Source: Prinsepia uniflora
Lineage: Eukaryota > Streptophyta > Magnoliopsida > Rosales > Rosaceae
Reading direction: 5' to 3'
Assembly (NCBI GenBank): GCA_032719365.1
Contig: CM064873.1
Coordinates: 33,147,742-33,211,741, forward strand
Length of the DNA stretch: 64,000 nucleotides
Numbering within the stretch: position 1 is the first letter of the stretch; each line of letters opens with the position of its first letter. This document shows, in pieces, positions 46,041 through 56,906 of this stretch. Below the pieces are notes generated by a model, which searched no databases, was not told the origin of the DNA, and was given only the letters and a program-made list of their open reading frames with translations. The position numbers and the translations under genes are program-made.

Positions 46041-46041
46041 T

Positions 46042-47105
46042 TGACAGGACCCATTACCAAAACCTTTTGAAAACTATGCCCGGTCTCGTTCCCGTCTGAT
46101 AAACGATATAAACAATAGTCAACTGCTTCTCGATTAGCCCTAAAACAGTTAAATATCGATTAAAACAATTGTCAACCATGAATCTCGAGATATGAGTAAA
46201 TATCAACAATACAATCCATATTAATAAATCAAATCCATATGAAAAATATATCAAGATACCACAACAATAATCACACATTACCAACCCATCCTTGATACTT
46301 GAATACCAATAATCATGATTAAACCGCACTACTGGTAGGCAACCCACTCGAAAAAATAGAGCTGAGCTCTGGACATCCGAGTGAAATTTGACCTAGGAAA
46401 AGAGAGCCCTACTCTGGACGTCTGAGCCATAATCCAAGCACCAGTTTCAGGAAAACAGAGCCCACCTTTGGACGTATGAGACTAACTAGATAACTAGCAA
46501 TTCGAGGAGGGTTATCTATGAACAAACTAGTTCACAAATATCCATCAAATATATATATATATATATAATATATATCAATACCCTAAAATTAAATGCACAT
46601 TTCAAAATTCGGACATAAGCCCAAAACAAAGCTTACGCAAACATCGTAAAATGTGTACCAAAATTCAGTCATTTAAATTCCCATAAAATCATCAAAAATC
46701 ATTTAAAAACCATATGCAAACCAACACCACATAAATCATGTAATAAGGCACTTAAAATATTCAAATACGCATGCATAATAATTTAATTAAAATAAAAGTC
46801 CACTCACACACTGTCCTCACATTTGATTTTCCAATTGCACTCTCTTCCGTAATTTTCAGGAATTTTACTACTTGTTAAAATCACCACTAGAGGTTACTAA
46901 CGTCCCAATTAACCTTACATTTACTTCCCCTAATTTTTCGAAATAAACTACGAATTTAAATTTTAAACATAATACTTCGAACAATCAAAATTACCCCAAG
47001 ATCTTGAAAATTGTACCAACTTGTTTGTAACATCACATATTACAAAGTCGTGTTGACCAGACTCTAAGATACTAGCGCACGCACTGCCACGTACCACTGG
47101 TGGCC
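46042..47105 (-). mobile_element. 5' LTR of element M, R/U5 side
   Basis: It starts TGACAGGACCC at 46042 next to the primer site. It contains three drifted AGAGCTGAGCTCTGGAC units at about 46356-46490 and an (AT)n run at about 46549-46577. It is interrupted at 47105 by element C, whose left duplication TGGCC is 47101-47105, and resumes at 59428. Confidence 0.7.
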
Positions 47106-49337
47106 TATAACAACCCGTACCTTCGGGAAGGGTATAAATGTAAAAGGATTTGTATAAAAAGGACGATTTTGCCTTTGTGAATAGTGTGTCAAAAGTTGAC
47201 TTTTTAGTGGACTTGTGATTTTCACGTAGACCGAGGACCATTAGATAGGTCTCGACATCCTGAGTACAACGATAGGCGGCACGCTGTCATCGGACGTCGG
47301 ACAGAATAGTTGTGGGTCTGGAAAGTTCGAGGGCAAAAAGGTAATTTTTAACACTAGGGGCAATTTGGTCTTTCCCCTATGGCCCAATCAGATAAGGGCA
47401 ATGGCTGAGTGGGATTGGATATTTTGTACTGAAGACCATGGAGAAGTGGACATGTGGGCTTTGCTGGATGGTTCTAGGAGAGTCTCACATACACACGACC
47501 ACAAATCGTTCAAATTTGAACCGTGCATTTGGGCTTCGACACAGAGAAACAGAGAGTGAAGAATTGAGAGTTCTTGATCGATTCTGTGTGTGGGTGAGAG
47601 TTCTGGGAATTGTGAGAGTGACAGAGAGAAGAAGAGAGACTGGTGATCGGGTTTTGGAGTTGAAATCGTGCACGGAGACACGGTGGTCGGAGGTTTGAGG
47701 TTCTGAGAAAACGGAGGAGCCGTGAGACTGTGGTGGTGGTTCTACCGTGTGGTGGTGCAAACCAAGCTAATAGCAAGCTAAGACGACTGCAGGGGACTCA
47801 GTGAGCACCGTGGTACACGGCGGTGGACGACTCGAAGGTATGGTACGAATCCCCTGTTTTCCCGTGTTTTTGTTTTCAATAATCGTGGACTTTGGGCTAG
47901 AGTCGAGGGATTCTGTGAGTTGGGTGAGACTCCTGAAGGTCCCAGGAGTCGTCTGAGTGTGGTGCCGTGACAGGGGAGGACCTGAGTGGCCGGCGGCCAA
48001 AACAGGGCAAACGGGCCGTGTGTTTCAGGGATGAAGACGAGGGGTTTTAGGCCGTGATTCTTCGATTTTAGGACGGGGTTTGGTTGCAGGGGACCGGACG
48101 ATGCTATTGGGATTGAAAGGGAGAAGAATGGTGGAGGTACGGTGGAGAACCGGTCACGCCGGTTCAACACAGTTGAACCGGGTGACTCGAGGTTGAAGAA
48201 GCACTGTAGCAGGCGCGTGAGGCCCACACGCAACCACTTTGGGCGGCGCGTAGGGTCGCGTGGGGAGGATTCCGGCCAAACTTTCAACATGGTTTTGGTT
48301 CTAAATGGCCTAAGGAATCCATTGGTGTGATTTTTGGGTTAATCGAACGATGTTACGGGATGGTTCGGGAATTCGGACGGTTTAGGGTATAAGTTTAAAT
48401 TACAAATAAATTCCCGAAAAATGGGGAAAATTAGGGTTAGTATCCTTGATGTCTTTGTGACCCTATTTGGTGCCTATTTACAGGACGGGAGACACCTGAG
48501 ACAGTCGAAGAGCGCACGGAGCACGATTGACAATTTCCAATTCGTGAGTGGACTCTTTCTTTTCTTACTAGCATGCCTAGCTGTTTTTATTTATATTTTA
48601 TGATTTTACGTATGTTTTTATGCTTGTTAATGATGATTATATGTGATGGATATGCTTGCACATTTTTCGAGACATTTTCGGGCTTTTGCACGTTTTTCGA
48701 GAAAAATCTGGATTTCTGATTTTGGTGCTATACTTTGAGATTTCAATTTCTAATTGTGTTCTGATGGTTATGAATGAGTTCTGAGACATGATTTTGGTAA
48801 ACCCGGTTTTGGTTTAAACTGGATTTCGTGGAATTCCGGATTTGGGTTCGGAATGACGGTTCTAAACGCCGAAAGGGCTTCGAACTGGGGATTTATCATA
48901 CTGTTATATATCGTGGTTTCCTAATACTGAGTTAGGCATGCATATTTTTAAAACGGAGGGAAAAACCTTATTCTTTTTTGTCCACTTTTTTATTCTTAAA
49001 TCGCATTTTTAAACTTTTAATTACTTTAGTCCACTCACACCTTTCGGTTTTAAATTTTCCCTCCAGGTCGTGGTGATAGCGCTGGGTGTGAACGTTGAGG
49101 CAGGATCCGAGGCATAGAGCTTACGACGTTCTTCCGTTGCGAGATTAGCCTAGTAGGGTTTTGTGCCTGTTTTGTGTATACACTATGCTCTGAATTACGG
49201 TTGTACTATATTTCTCCCTTGTCTGATAGTTATGCTTATGGTTGTTCTCAGGTTGTTTTAGTACTTTAAGTGTGATTGTCAGACGGGGGCGGGGTTCGTC
49301 CCGGGTATCGAGGTGATATTTGGGACGGGTCCTGACA
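47106..49337 (+). repeat. 5' LTR of element C
   Basis: It starts TATAACAACCCG, with the canonical TG changed to TA, and ends CCTGACA; 2232 bp. It lacks about 280 bp present in the 3' LTR (the GTTTAAAGACTCGG array), lost near 48890-48935. It has one copy of the U3 unit that is double in A, D and O. Confidence 0.93.
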
Positions 49338-49339
49338 AT

Positions 49340-49353
49340 TGGTATCAGGGCCA
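49340..49353 (+). promoter_or_regulatory. primer-binding site of element C
   Basis: TGGTATCAGGGCCA, one substitution from TGGTATCAGAGCCA, two bases after the 5' LTR. Confidence 0.9.
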
Positions 49354-49433
49354 AGTTTGTCGATTTGTGTCGGAACAAGGTCGTTTTTAGGTTGTTTCAC
49401 TTACTCTATGCCTCTTTCAGCGTACGTTCGACC

Positions 49434-50099
49434 ATGCCTCCGAGACGTGAACCCCTTCCACGACCTGAAGAAGCGGAGAGTGCGTCGATTGAGCGAGCCC
49501 AGCGGCTCGGGGCTACTACGTTCAGTGGTAGGGCAGACCTAGAGGAAGCTCACTGATGGATCACCCGGCTTGAGCGGATCTTCGGGGTGATGCATTGTCC
49601 TCTAGGAGATCGGGTGTTGTTGGCTACTTTTTTGTTAGACGGCGCAGCGTATAAGTGGTGGTATACGCTGGAGTTGTTAGGTTGGGACGCTCATACCGTG
49701 ACTTGGGAGACTTTCCGGGAGCGGTTTTTGGACCAGTATTATCCTCGCTCTTTTCGGGATGCCAAAGAGGCGGAGTTCCTTCAGTTGAAACATGGGAGCA
49801 TGACACTGGCCGAGTATGAGCAGAGATTTCAGATGTTGTCCCGATTCGCTCCTGCATTTGTGGCAATCGAGGCTGAGAAGTGTCGTCGGTTCGAGTTGGG
49901 TCTTCGAGGAGAGATTCGAGCCATTGTGACAGCCGGCTCATTTGCTACTTTCAGGGAGTTGTCAGACGTTGCTGTGAGAGTGGAGGCTAATCTGCCTGCC
50001 AGGCCACAGTACTCGGGCAGTGTACGACGCCGTGAGAATTCGTTTCCTGGAGCGTCGAGTTAGAGGACCCCGAAGAGGGGCAACTATGGGGGTACTTCA
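49434..50099 (+). pseudogene. gag of element C, 5' part
   Basis: It starts MPPRREPLPRPEEAES at 49434 and follows A Gag closely (SIERAQRLGATTFSG, FLDQYYPRSFRDAKEAEF). In-frame TGA at 49554-49556 replaces an Arg codon and TAG is at 50061-50063. The coding sequence is cut at 50099 by solo LTR O and resumes at 53158. Confidence 0.9.
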
Positions 50100-53000
50100 T
50101 GTAACAACCCGTCCCGAGAATAGGGATAAGTGGAGTGATTAAGGTGTGATTAGTAAGGTTAATCAAGGGTTAGGTGGTCCCGAGGGGTCCGGGAACTTAG
50201 AATGACGATTTTGCCCGTGGGTCGGGCAGAAATGTTGACTTTTATTTCGGATGGTCAAATGGGAGTTGACCAGTGACCAGGACGTAGTTGAGGACGTTAC
50301 GAATCCGTAGGCAGGTGGCACGCCCGATTCCGACATCCGAGGAGGAAGTTGTGATGTTCGGAATGTTGAGGGCATAACCGTAATTTGGCGAAATTAGGGG
50401 GGAAACGTTGACTTTTTATACGAACGGGTTTTGGTAAGTTGACCTAAGACCGTTAGATAGTTCTTGTCGTCCTGAGTTCGATGACAGGCGGCACGTATTC
50501 ATCGGTCGTACGATGTGGGAGTTACAGGTCTAGAAAGGTAGTGGCAAAGTTGTAATTTTGGGTAAAACAGAAGGGCATTTTGGTCTTTTGTGCTCTGGGG
50601 TGTGTGCAACAGATAAGGACAGATGAAGGGTTGAGATTGAGCCACATGTGAGCTGAAGGGTAGGATGGTGACACGTGCTAAAGGTGGAGTGGTTTCTGGG
50701 GGGTTCCAGTGTGTGCATGGTCCAATTATTTGGGTGCAACCGTGCAAGTGTGAGTCCTTCGACCCAGATAGAAACAGGGTGAGCTTGTGAGGAAGAATTG
50801 AGGATTGATCGTGGATGTTGATGAGTTCTAGTGAGTGAAGAGTGATCAGAAGGAGGTTGAGAGATGCTGGGGTGGTGCTGAGAAGGTTAGAAGTGTGCAG
50901 GTGGTGTGTGAGTGAGTTGAGAGCCACGGGAACTTCAGAGAAAAACAGAGAGGAACTGAGGGAGCTGGTGGTGCTGTGGCCGTGTGTAAGTGCGATTGAC
51001 CTCGAGAGGAGGCTGAGGCGACGTTGTGGACTCCAGGAACCGCGGCGGCGAGCACGGTGGTGGACGGTTGCAGGTAATTCCTTATCCTTGTAAACTTGCC
51101 CTGTTTTCCCGTCGAGTTTTGAATCGAAAGTCGTGAGTCTAGGGGTTGAATCGAGGGGTCTATAGTGGTTTAGGGGCTTTAGTTGAGTCCTAGGAACCGT
51201 CTGGTTGTGTTGCCGTGACGAGAGGTGCACGGTGGTGGTTGGCGTGACGGAGGGACTCTGTGTGCCCTGTTTTTTCCGTTTTGTTTCAATCCAAGAGTCG
51301 TGATCCCAGGGACTGAGTCGAAGGTTTAGAAGAGTTGGATTAGGTTCAGTGAGGTCCTAGGAAGAGTCTGGGATAGTCACCGTGATGGGGGGTGACCGGA
51401 GTGGCTGGATTGTGAAACAGGGGAGTTCAGGCCGTCTGGTTCGAGTTTGAGTCGACGGTGTAGGGGCCGTGTCGAGTTCTAAGGAGGAGGGGGATGGTTA
51501 GCTTAAGGTTGGACGAAGCTTTAGGTGAAGAAAGGGAAGGAAATCGTGCAGGTACGGCGGAGAACCGTTGACGCCGGTTCAGCTGTAGCCTACTGTGTTG
51601 AACCGGGTCGACGTGAGGTTGAAGGTGCACTGTAGCTGGCGCGTGGGGCCACGCGCAGCCACTTCGGGCGGCGCGTGGGGGCGCGTGCGGCGGTTCTGGG
51701 AGAAACGGTCAACATAGTTTTTGGTCTAGGAGTCATGGTGAGTTCAATGGAGTTGGTTTCGGGTTAATCGGAAGTCGTTTGAGTTGAGTTCCGCGAGGGT
51801 GAAAGTTTAGGGTCCCGGGTTCTTATGTTTAGGATTCGGGGAATTTTTGAGGGAATTTAGGTGAACCTTCGTAGACGTGTTAGTGATGTAATTTGGCGGT
51901 GTTTGACAGGATCGGGATTTCCCGAGGAAGCCGAGGAAGCCGAGGAACGGGCTAGACGTTCGGGACGCGAGTAGGGCTCAGTACTGTGAGTGGACCCTTT
52001 CCTTAAACTCGATCATGCATAACTGTTTTTATAAATGTATTTTATGGTTTTACTTATAAATCTATGTTTATTGAATATGAAATGATGATTTTATGTGTTT
52101 GCACGTTTTTCGAGGAAAAGACGGTTTTGGCAAGGTTTTCGAGAAAATGTTGGTTTTCGGATTTGATGCCACAAATGAGGTTTTCCACCGATAAAGGTTT
52201 TCTAATAATGATATATGGGTTATGAAATGTGATTTGTGATTACATGGGGTTTTGGTATGAAAATGGATATTTTCCGGATTTGGGTTCGGAATGACGGTCC
52301 TGAACGCCGGAATGGCATCAGACCAGTGATTTCGGATTCGGATTTGGATGAGGATTTGGTAAATGGTTTTTAAATGGTTTTGGGATTGGATTTGCTGGAT
52401 CTGGATATTGGGTTTAAAGACCCGGATATATGTGACGGGGGACCGGCCGGATTGGGTTTAAAGACCCGGATTGAGTTTAAAGACTCGGGAGTTTAAAGAC
52501 TCGGATATATATTGATTTTCCCCCGTAGGCCTTGAGTTTAAAGACTCGGGAGTTTAAAGACTCGGATATGATTAAGGCCTGGATTGAGTTTAAAGACTCG
52601 GGAGTTTAAAGACTCGGATAGGTCCAGCAGGTTTGATCGGGTTATACTCTGGTTTCTTATGATGTTTTGTAGTGTATCTGTTTCTTATGGTATTTTATAG
52701 TGTTTCTGTTTCTTATGATATTTATACTGATTATTTTATAAATGTGTTTATAACTGTTGGTTATGCATGTGGTTTCAAAACGGAGGGTTAAACTCGGTTT
52801 TCTTATAAAGTGGTTTTGAACTTTGGTACTTTCTGGTCCACTCACATTTTCTGTTTTAATTGCCCTCCAGGTTGTGGAGCGAGCGCGGGGTCTTGACGCC
52901 GAGGCAGAGTCTGAGGCATAGAAGTGACGTGAGGGTTCCCAGAGTAGAGTAAAGGCTTCTGTGTGCGTGTAGTTATCGGTTTTATTTTCTTTGTATGTTC

Positions 53001-53152
53001 TGTAAATGCTACCTTCGGGACTTTGTGTCTAATTACTCCTGCGTTTGACTAGATAGAATGTGAGTAAGTTTTACTTGAGTTTTGTGTCGGGGAGTCAGAC
53101 GGGAGCGGGATTTACCTCGGGTTTCGGGGTGAAACCGGGGTGGGTCCTGACA
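50100..53152 (+). mobile_element. solo LTR O (gypsy) inside element C gag
   Basis: It runs from TGTAACAACCCGTCCCGAG to GGGTGGGTCCTGACA, 3053 bp, with perfect duplications CTTCA at 50095-50099 and 53153-53157. No primer site or polypurine tract adjoins. The order of landmarks (duplicated U3 unit, hairpin at 51638-51660, TTTAAAGACTCGG array at 52435-52620) parallels LTR D, to which it is most similar in layout. It is younger than C. Confidence 0.93.
52435..52622. repeat. TTTAAAGACTCGG tandem array in LTR O
   Basis: About nine units of the GAGTTTAAAGACTCGG type in three clusters, with spacers similar to those of LTR D. The first units have lost the initial GA (GGGTTTAAAGACCCGG), keeping internal palindromy by paired changes. 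Confidence 0.85.
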
Positions 53153-53157
53153 CTTCA

Positions 53158-56100
53158 TCAGCTGGTTTAGCCCGGTTTGGCAGACCAGGCAGTTTTCAGG
53201 GCTCTGGATTCCGGGGAGACAGACTGGTGGACCCGGTAGAGATGTCTGCTATTATTGTGGAGAGCGCGGTCACTTTCGGAGAGAATGCCCGTTACTAGCC
53301 TAGGAGGCTGGAGCAGGACGAGGTACAGCAGAACCTGGGCGGAGTACTACACTGTGTCGGGGACGGCAGGCCCTAGAGGTGGCGGTGGTGCCACGAGCAG
53401 TTCTAGAGGGCGCGGTAGGTCATCAGGACCGCAGGCGCGAGTTTTCGCTATGACCCAGCAGGAGGCTAGATCAGCACCGGGAGTGGTGACAGGTACACTT
53501 ACCATACTTGGTCACACTGTTTTTGCTTTGATAGATCCCGGGGCGACTCACTCATTTATAGCCCGGAGTTGTAGTCTGGTTATGGAGATGGAGGTGTCTA
53601 CCTTGGATTGTGCCTTAGGGGTGAGTACACCTACTGGGGAGGTGTTGATAGTGACTCAGGTTCTGAGAAAGTGTCCGGTGATGGTATATGAGGTTGAGTT
53701 AGTGGCAGACTTGTTACTGTTGGATCTACGGGACTTCGATGTTATCCTGGGTATGGACTGGTTGACGAGACATCATGCTTCTATTGAGTGTTTCGATAGG
53801 AGAGTGACCTTTCAGAGTCCATGATTACCAGAGACTACGTTTCAGGGGGACCAGCATGCACTCCCTACTGGAGTTATTTCGGCACTTGAGGCTAGCAAGC
53901 TGTTGCGTAAGGGGTGCCAGGGTTACATAGCCCATGTGGTGGACACACGTGCTACACCAGTGAGGGTGGAGGATATACCAGTGGTGCGGGAGTTTCCCGA
54001 TATTTTTCCCGAGGAGTTGCTAGGATTACCACCTCATCGAGACATCGAGTTCACGATTGATCTTCTACCAGGTACGCAGCCCATTTCACAGACTCCTTAC
54101 CGCATGGCACCTGCAGAATTGAGGGAATTAAAGGCCTAGTTACAAGAGTTGGTTGATATGGGATTTAATCGACCGAGTATGTCACCTTGGGGAGCGCATG
54201 TACTATTTGTCAAGAAAAAGGACGGAGGGTTGAGATTGTGTGTGGGTACAGACAGTTGAATAAGGTAACTATTTAGAATAAGTATCCCTTACCCCGGATT
54301 GACGATTTGTTTGACCAGTTGAAGCGAGCACAGTACTTTTCGAAGATAGATCTTCGCTCCGGCTATCATCAGTTGAGGGTTAAAGAGGAGGATGTACCAA
54401 AGACGGCCTTTCGGATCAGGTACGGTCACTATGAGTTCGTTGTGATGCCTTTTGGATTGACAATTGCCCCAGCAGCTTTTATGGATCTTATGAACCGAGT
54501 GTTTCGGTCGTACTTGGATTGTTTTGTGATCGTATTCATTGATGACATCTTGGTATATTCGAAAAGTGCGAAGGCGCACGAGAAGCATCTAAGAATAGTG
54601 CTTAAGACCCTGAGAGAGCATCAGTTGTATGCGAAGTTGAGCAAGTGCCAGTTTTGGTTGACCAATGTTGGTTTTCTAGGTCATGTGATTTCAGCCGAGG
54701 GCATCAGAGTGGATCCTCAGAAAGTTGAGGCGGTAGCAAATTGGGAACAGCCCAAGACGGTGACAGAGATCAAGAGTTTTCTGGGTTTAGCAGGCTATTA
54801 CCGGCGCTTTATTGAAGGTTTTTCTATTCTAGCTGCTTCGTTGACACGGCTGACTCGGAAGGGAGTTCGGTTTGACTGGGATGAGAACTGTGAGCAGAGT
54901 TTCCAAGAGCTCAAGAGGCAGTTGACATCGGGTCCTGTGTTGGCCCTTCCAGACGACAGTGGGGAGTTTGAGGTTTATAGTGACGCTTCCTTACAGGGTT
55001 TGGGCTGTGTGTTGATGCAGCACGGGAAGGTGATTGCTTATGCTTCTCGATAGTTGAAACCCCATGAGATGAACTACCCTACACATGACTTGGAACTTGC
55101 TGCGGTGGTTCATGCACTGAAGATTTGGCGACATTATTTGTATGGCGAGAGGTGTAGGATTTTCATGGACCACAAGAGTCTGAAGTATCTGTTTACTCAG
55201 AAGGATTTGAATATGAGACAGCGTCGTTGGCTGGAGCTGCTTAAGGACTACGACTGTACGATCGAGTATCATCCAGGAAAGGCTAATGTGGTAGCCGATG
55301 CCTTGAGCAGGAAATCAGCTAGTTCTTTGTCGCATTTCAGGATCGTCCGGTTACCTTTGTTGGTTGAGCTCCGTAGACTTGGAGTAGAGTTGACTGTGGA
55401 TGGTCAGGGAGCACTCCTAGCGAGTTTCCACGTGCGACCTATCTTGATTGATCAGGTCATTGATGCTCAGTTTAAGAACCCTATTTTGGGCATCATACGG
55501 ATTGAGGTAGAGGCTGGAGAGAGACAGGACTTTGAGATTCGCGAGGATGGAGCCTTGGTCAAGGATGGACGGTTGTGTGTACCCGAGGAGGAAACCATGA
55601 AGAAGGTGATACTGGATGAGGCTCACTGTTCAGCTTATGCGATGCATCCTGGTGGGACCTAGATGTATCGTACACTACGAGAGCATTACTGGTGGTCAGG
55701 TATGAAACGTGAGATTGTAGAGTATGTTAGTAGATTTTTGATATGTCAACAGGTAAAAGCTGAGCGGCAGAGACCCTATGGAGCCATGCAACCTTTGCCG
55801 ATCCCCGAGTGGAAATGGGATCACCTGACGATGGATTTTGTATTCAAGCTTCCCAGGACACCGAAGGGACATGATGGCGTGTGGGTGATCGTGGATAGAC
55901 TTACGAAGTCTGCTCATTTCTTGCCAGTTCAGGAGAACTTCAGGTTGGCGCAGTTTGCACAGTTGTTCATTGATGATATTATTCGGCTACATGGGACTCC
56001 AGAGTCGATAGTATCTGACAGAGACCCGAGGTTTACTTCCCGATTTTGGCAGAGCTTACAAAAAGCTTTTGGGACGAAGCTGCATTTTAGTACTGCCTTT

Positions 56101-56871
56101 CATCCTCAGACCGATGGACAGTCTGAGCGGACCATCCAGATTCTCGAGGACATGATAAGAGCTTGTGTTCTACAGTTTCAGGGTACTTGGGAGTTACATT
56201 TACCTTTGATGGAGTTCGCCTATAATAACAGTTATCAGGAGAGTATTGGGATGGCTCCTTACGAGGCTTTGTACGGGCGACAGTGTCGGACTCCGTTGAG
56301 TTGGACCGAGATTGGTGAGAGGAGATTGACTACTTCCGAGCTGGTAGATCTTACACAGGAAAAAGTGGCACTGATCAGAGATCGATTGAAGGCAGCTCAG
56401 GACTGACAGAAGAGTTACGCCGACCGTAGGATCAGAGACTTGGAGTTTGCAGTGGGAGACTGGGTTTTCTTGAAGTTATCTCCTTGGAAGGGAATCGTAC
56501 GGTTTGGCAAGCGAGGAAAGTTGAGTCCTCGTTACATTGGACCCTATGAGATCTTGTAGCGAATTGGTCCTGTTGCTTATCGATTGGCTTTACCAGCAGA
56601 CTTGGCAAAGGTACATAATGTCTTTCATGTATCTATGCTTCAGAAGTATATACGGGATGATTCACACGTTCTGGAAGCACAACCTATTGAGCTTAGGGAA
56701 GACTTGAGCTTTGAAGAACAGCCTATAGCGATTTTGGACAGAAAGGACAAAGTCTTAAGGAGGAAGATGGTTCCCTTAGTTAAAGTATTGTGGAGGAATC
56801 ATCAGGTGGAGGAAGCTACCTGGGAACCTGAGGCCTTAATGCGCGAACAGTACCCTTATTTGTTTCACTGA
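53158..56871 (+). pseudogene. gag 3' part and pol of element C
   Basis: It retains the zinc knuckle CYYCGERGHFRREC (53247-53288), protease LIDPGATHSF, reverse transcriptase FIDD (in IVFIDDILVYS), RNase H YSDASLQGLG, integrase DDE blocks and the chromodomain-like tail (VEEATWEPEALM). Stops occur at 53301, 53822, 54137, 54274, 55051, 55660, 56404 and 56557. One-base deletions shift the frame near 53351 and 54243. The integrase zinc finger reads SRFLICQQ, so one zinc-binding Cys is now Phe. Many stops are explained by C-to-T changes of CAG or CGA. The 17 codons missing from element A are present here. Confidence 0.93.
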
Positions 56872-56894
56872 ATTTCGGGGACAAAATTCTTTTT

Positions 56895-56906
56895 AGGGGG
56901 GTAGAT
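56895..56906 (+). promoter_or_regulatory. polypurine tract of element C
   Basis: AGGGGGGTAGAT directly precedes the 3' LTR, identical to that of element A. Confidence 0.85.

Noticed and set aside
43790..46041. Treating D (3' LTR at 43789) and M (5' LTR at 46042) as one minus-strand element
   Set aside because: The two LTRs start and end with different sequences (TGTCAGGACCCACCC against TGACAGGACCCATTACC) and do not match internally. The true partner of the D 3' LTR is at 60058-63032.
52435..52622. Palindromic units separated by spacers, again CRISPR-like at first glance
   Set aside because: The spacing is irregular, spacers are related to each other, and the array is part of several gypsy LTRs.
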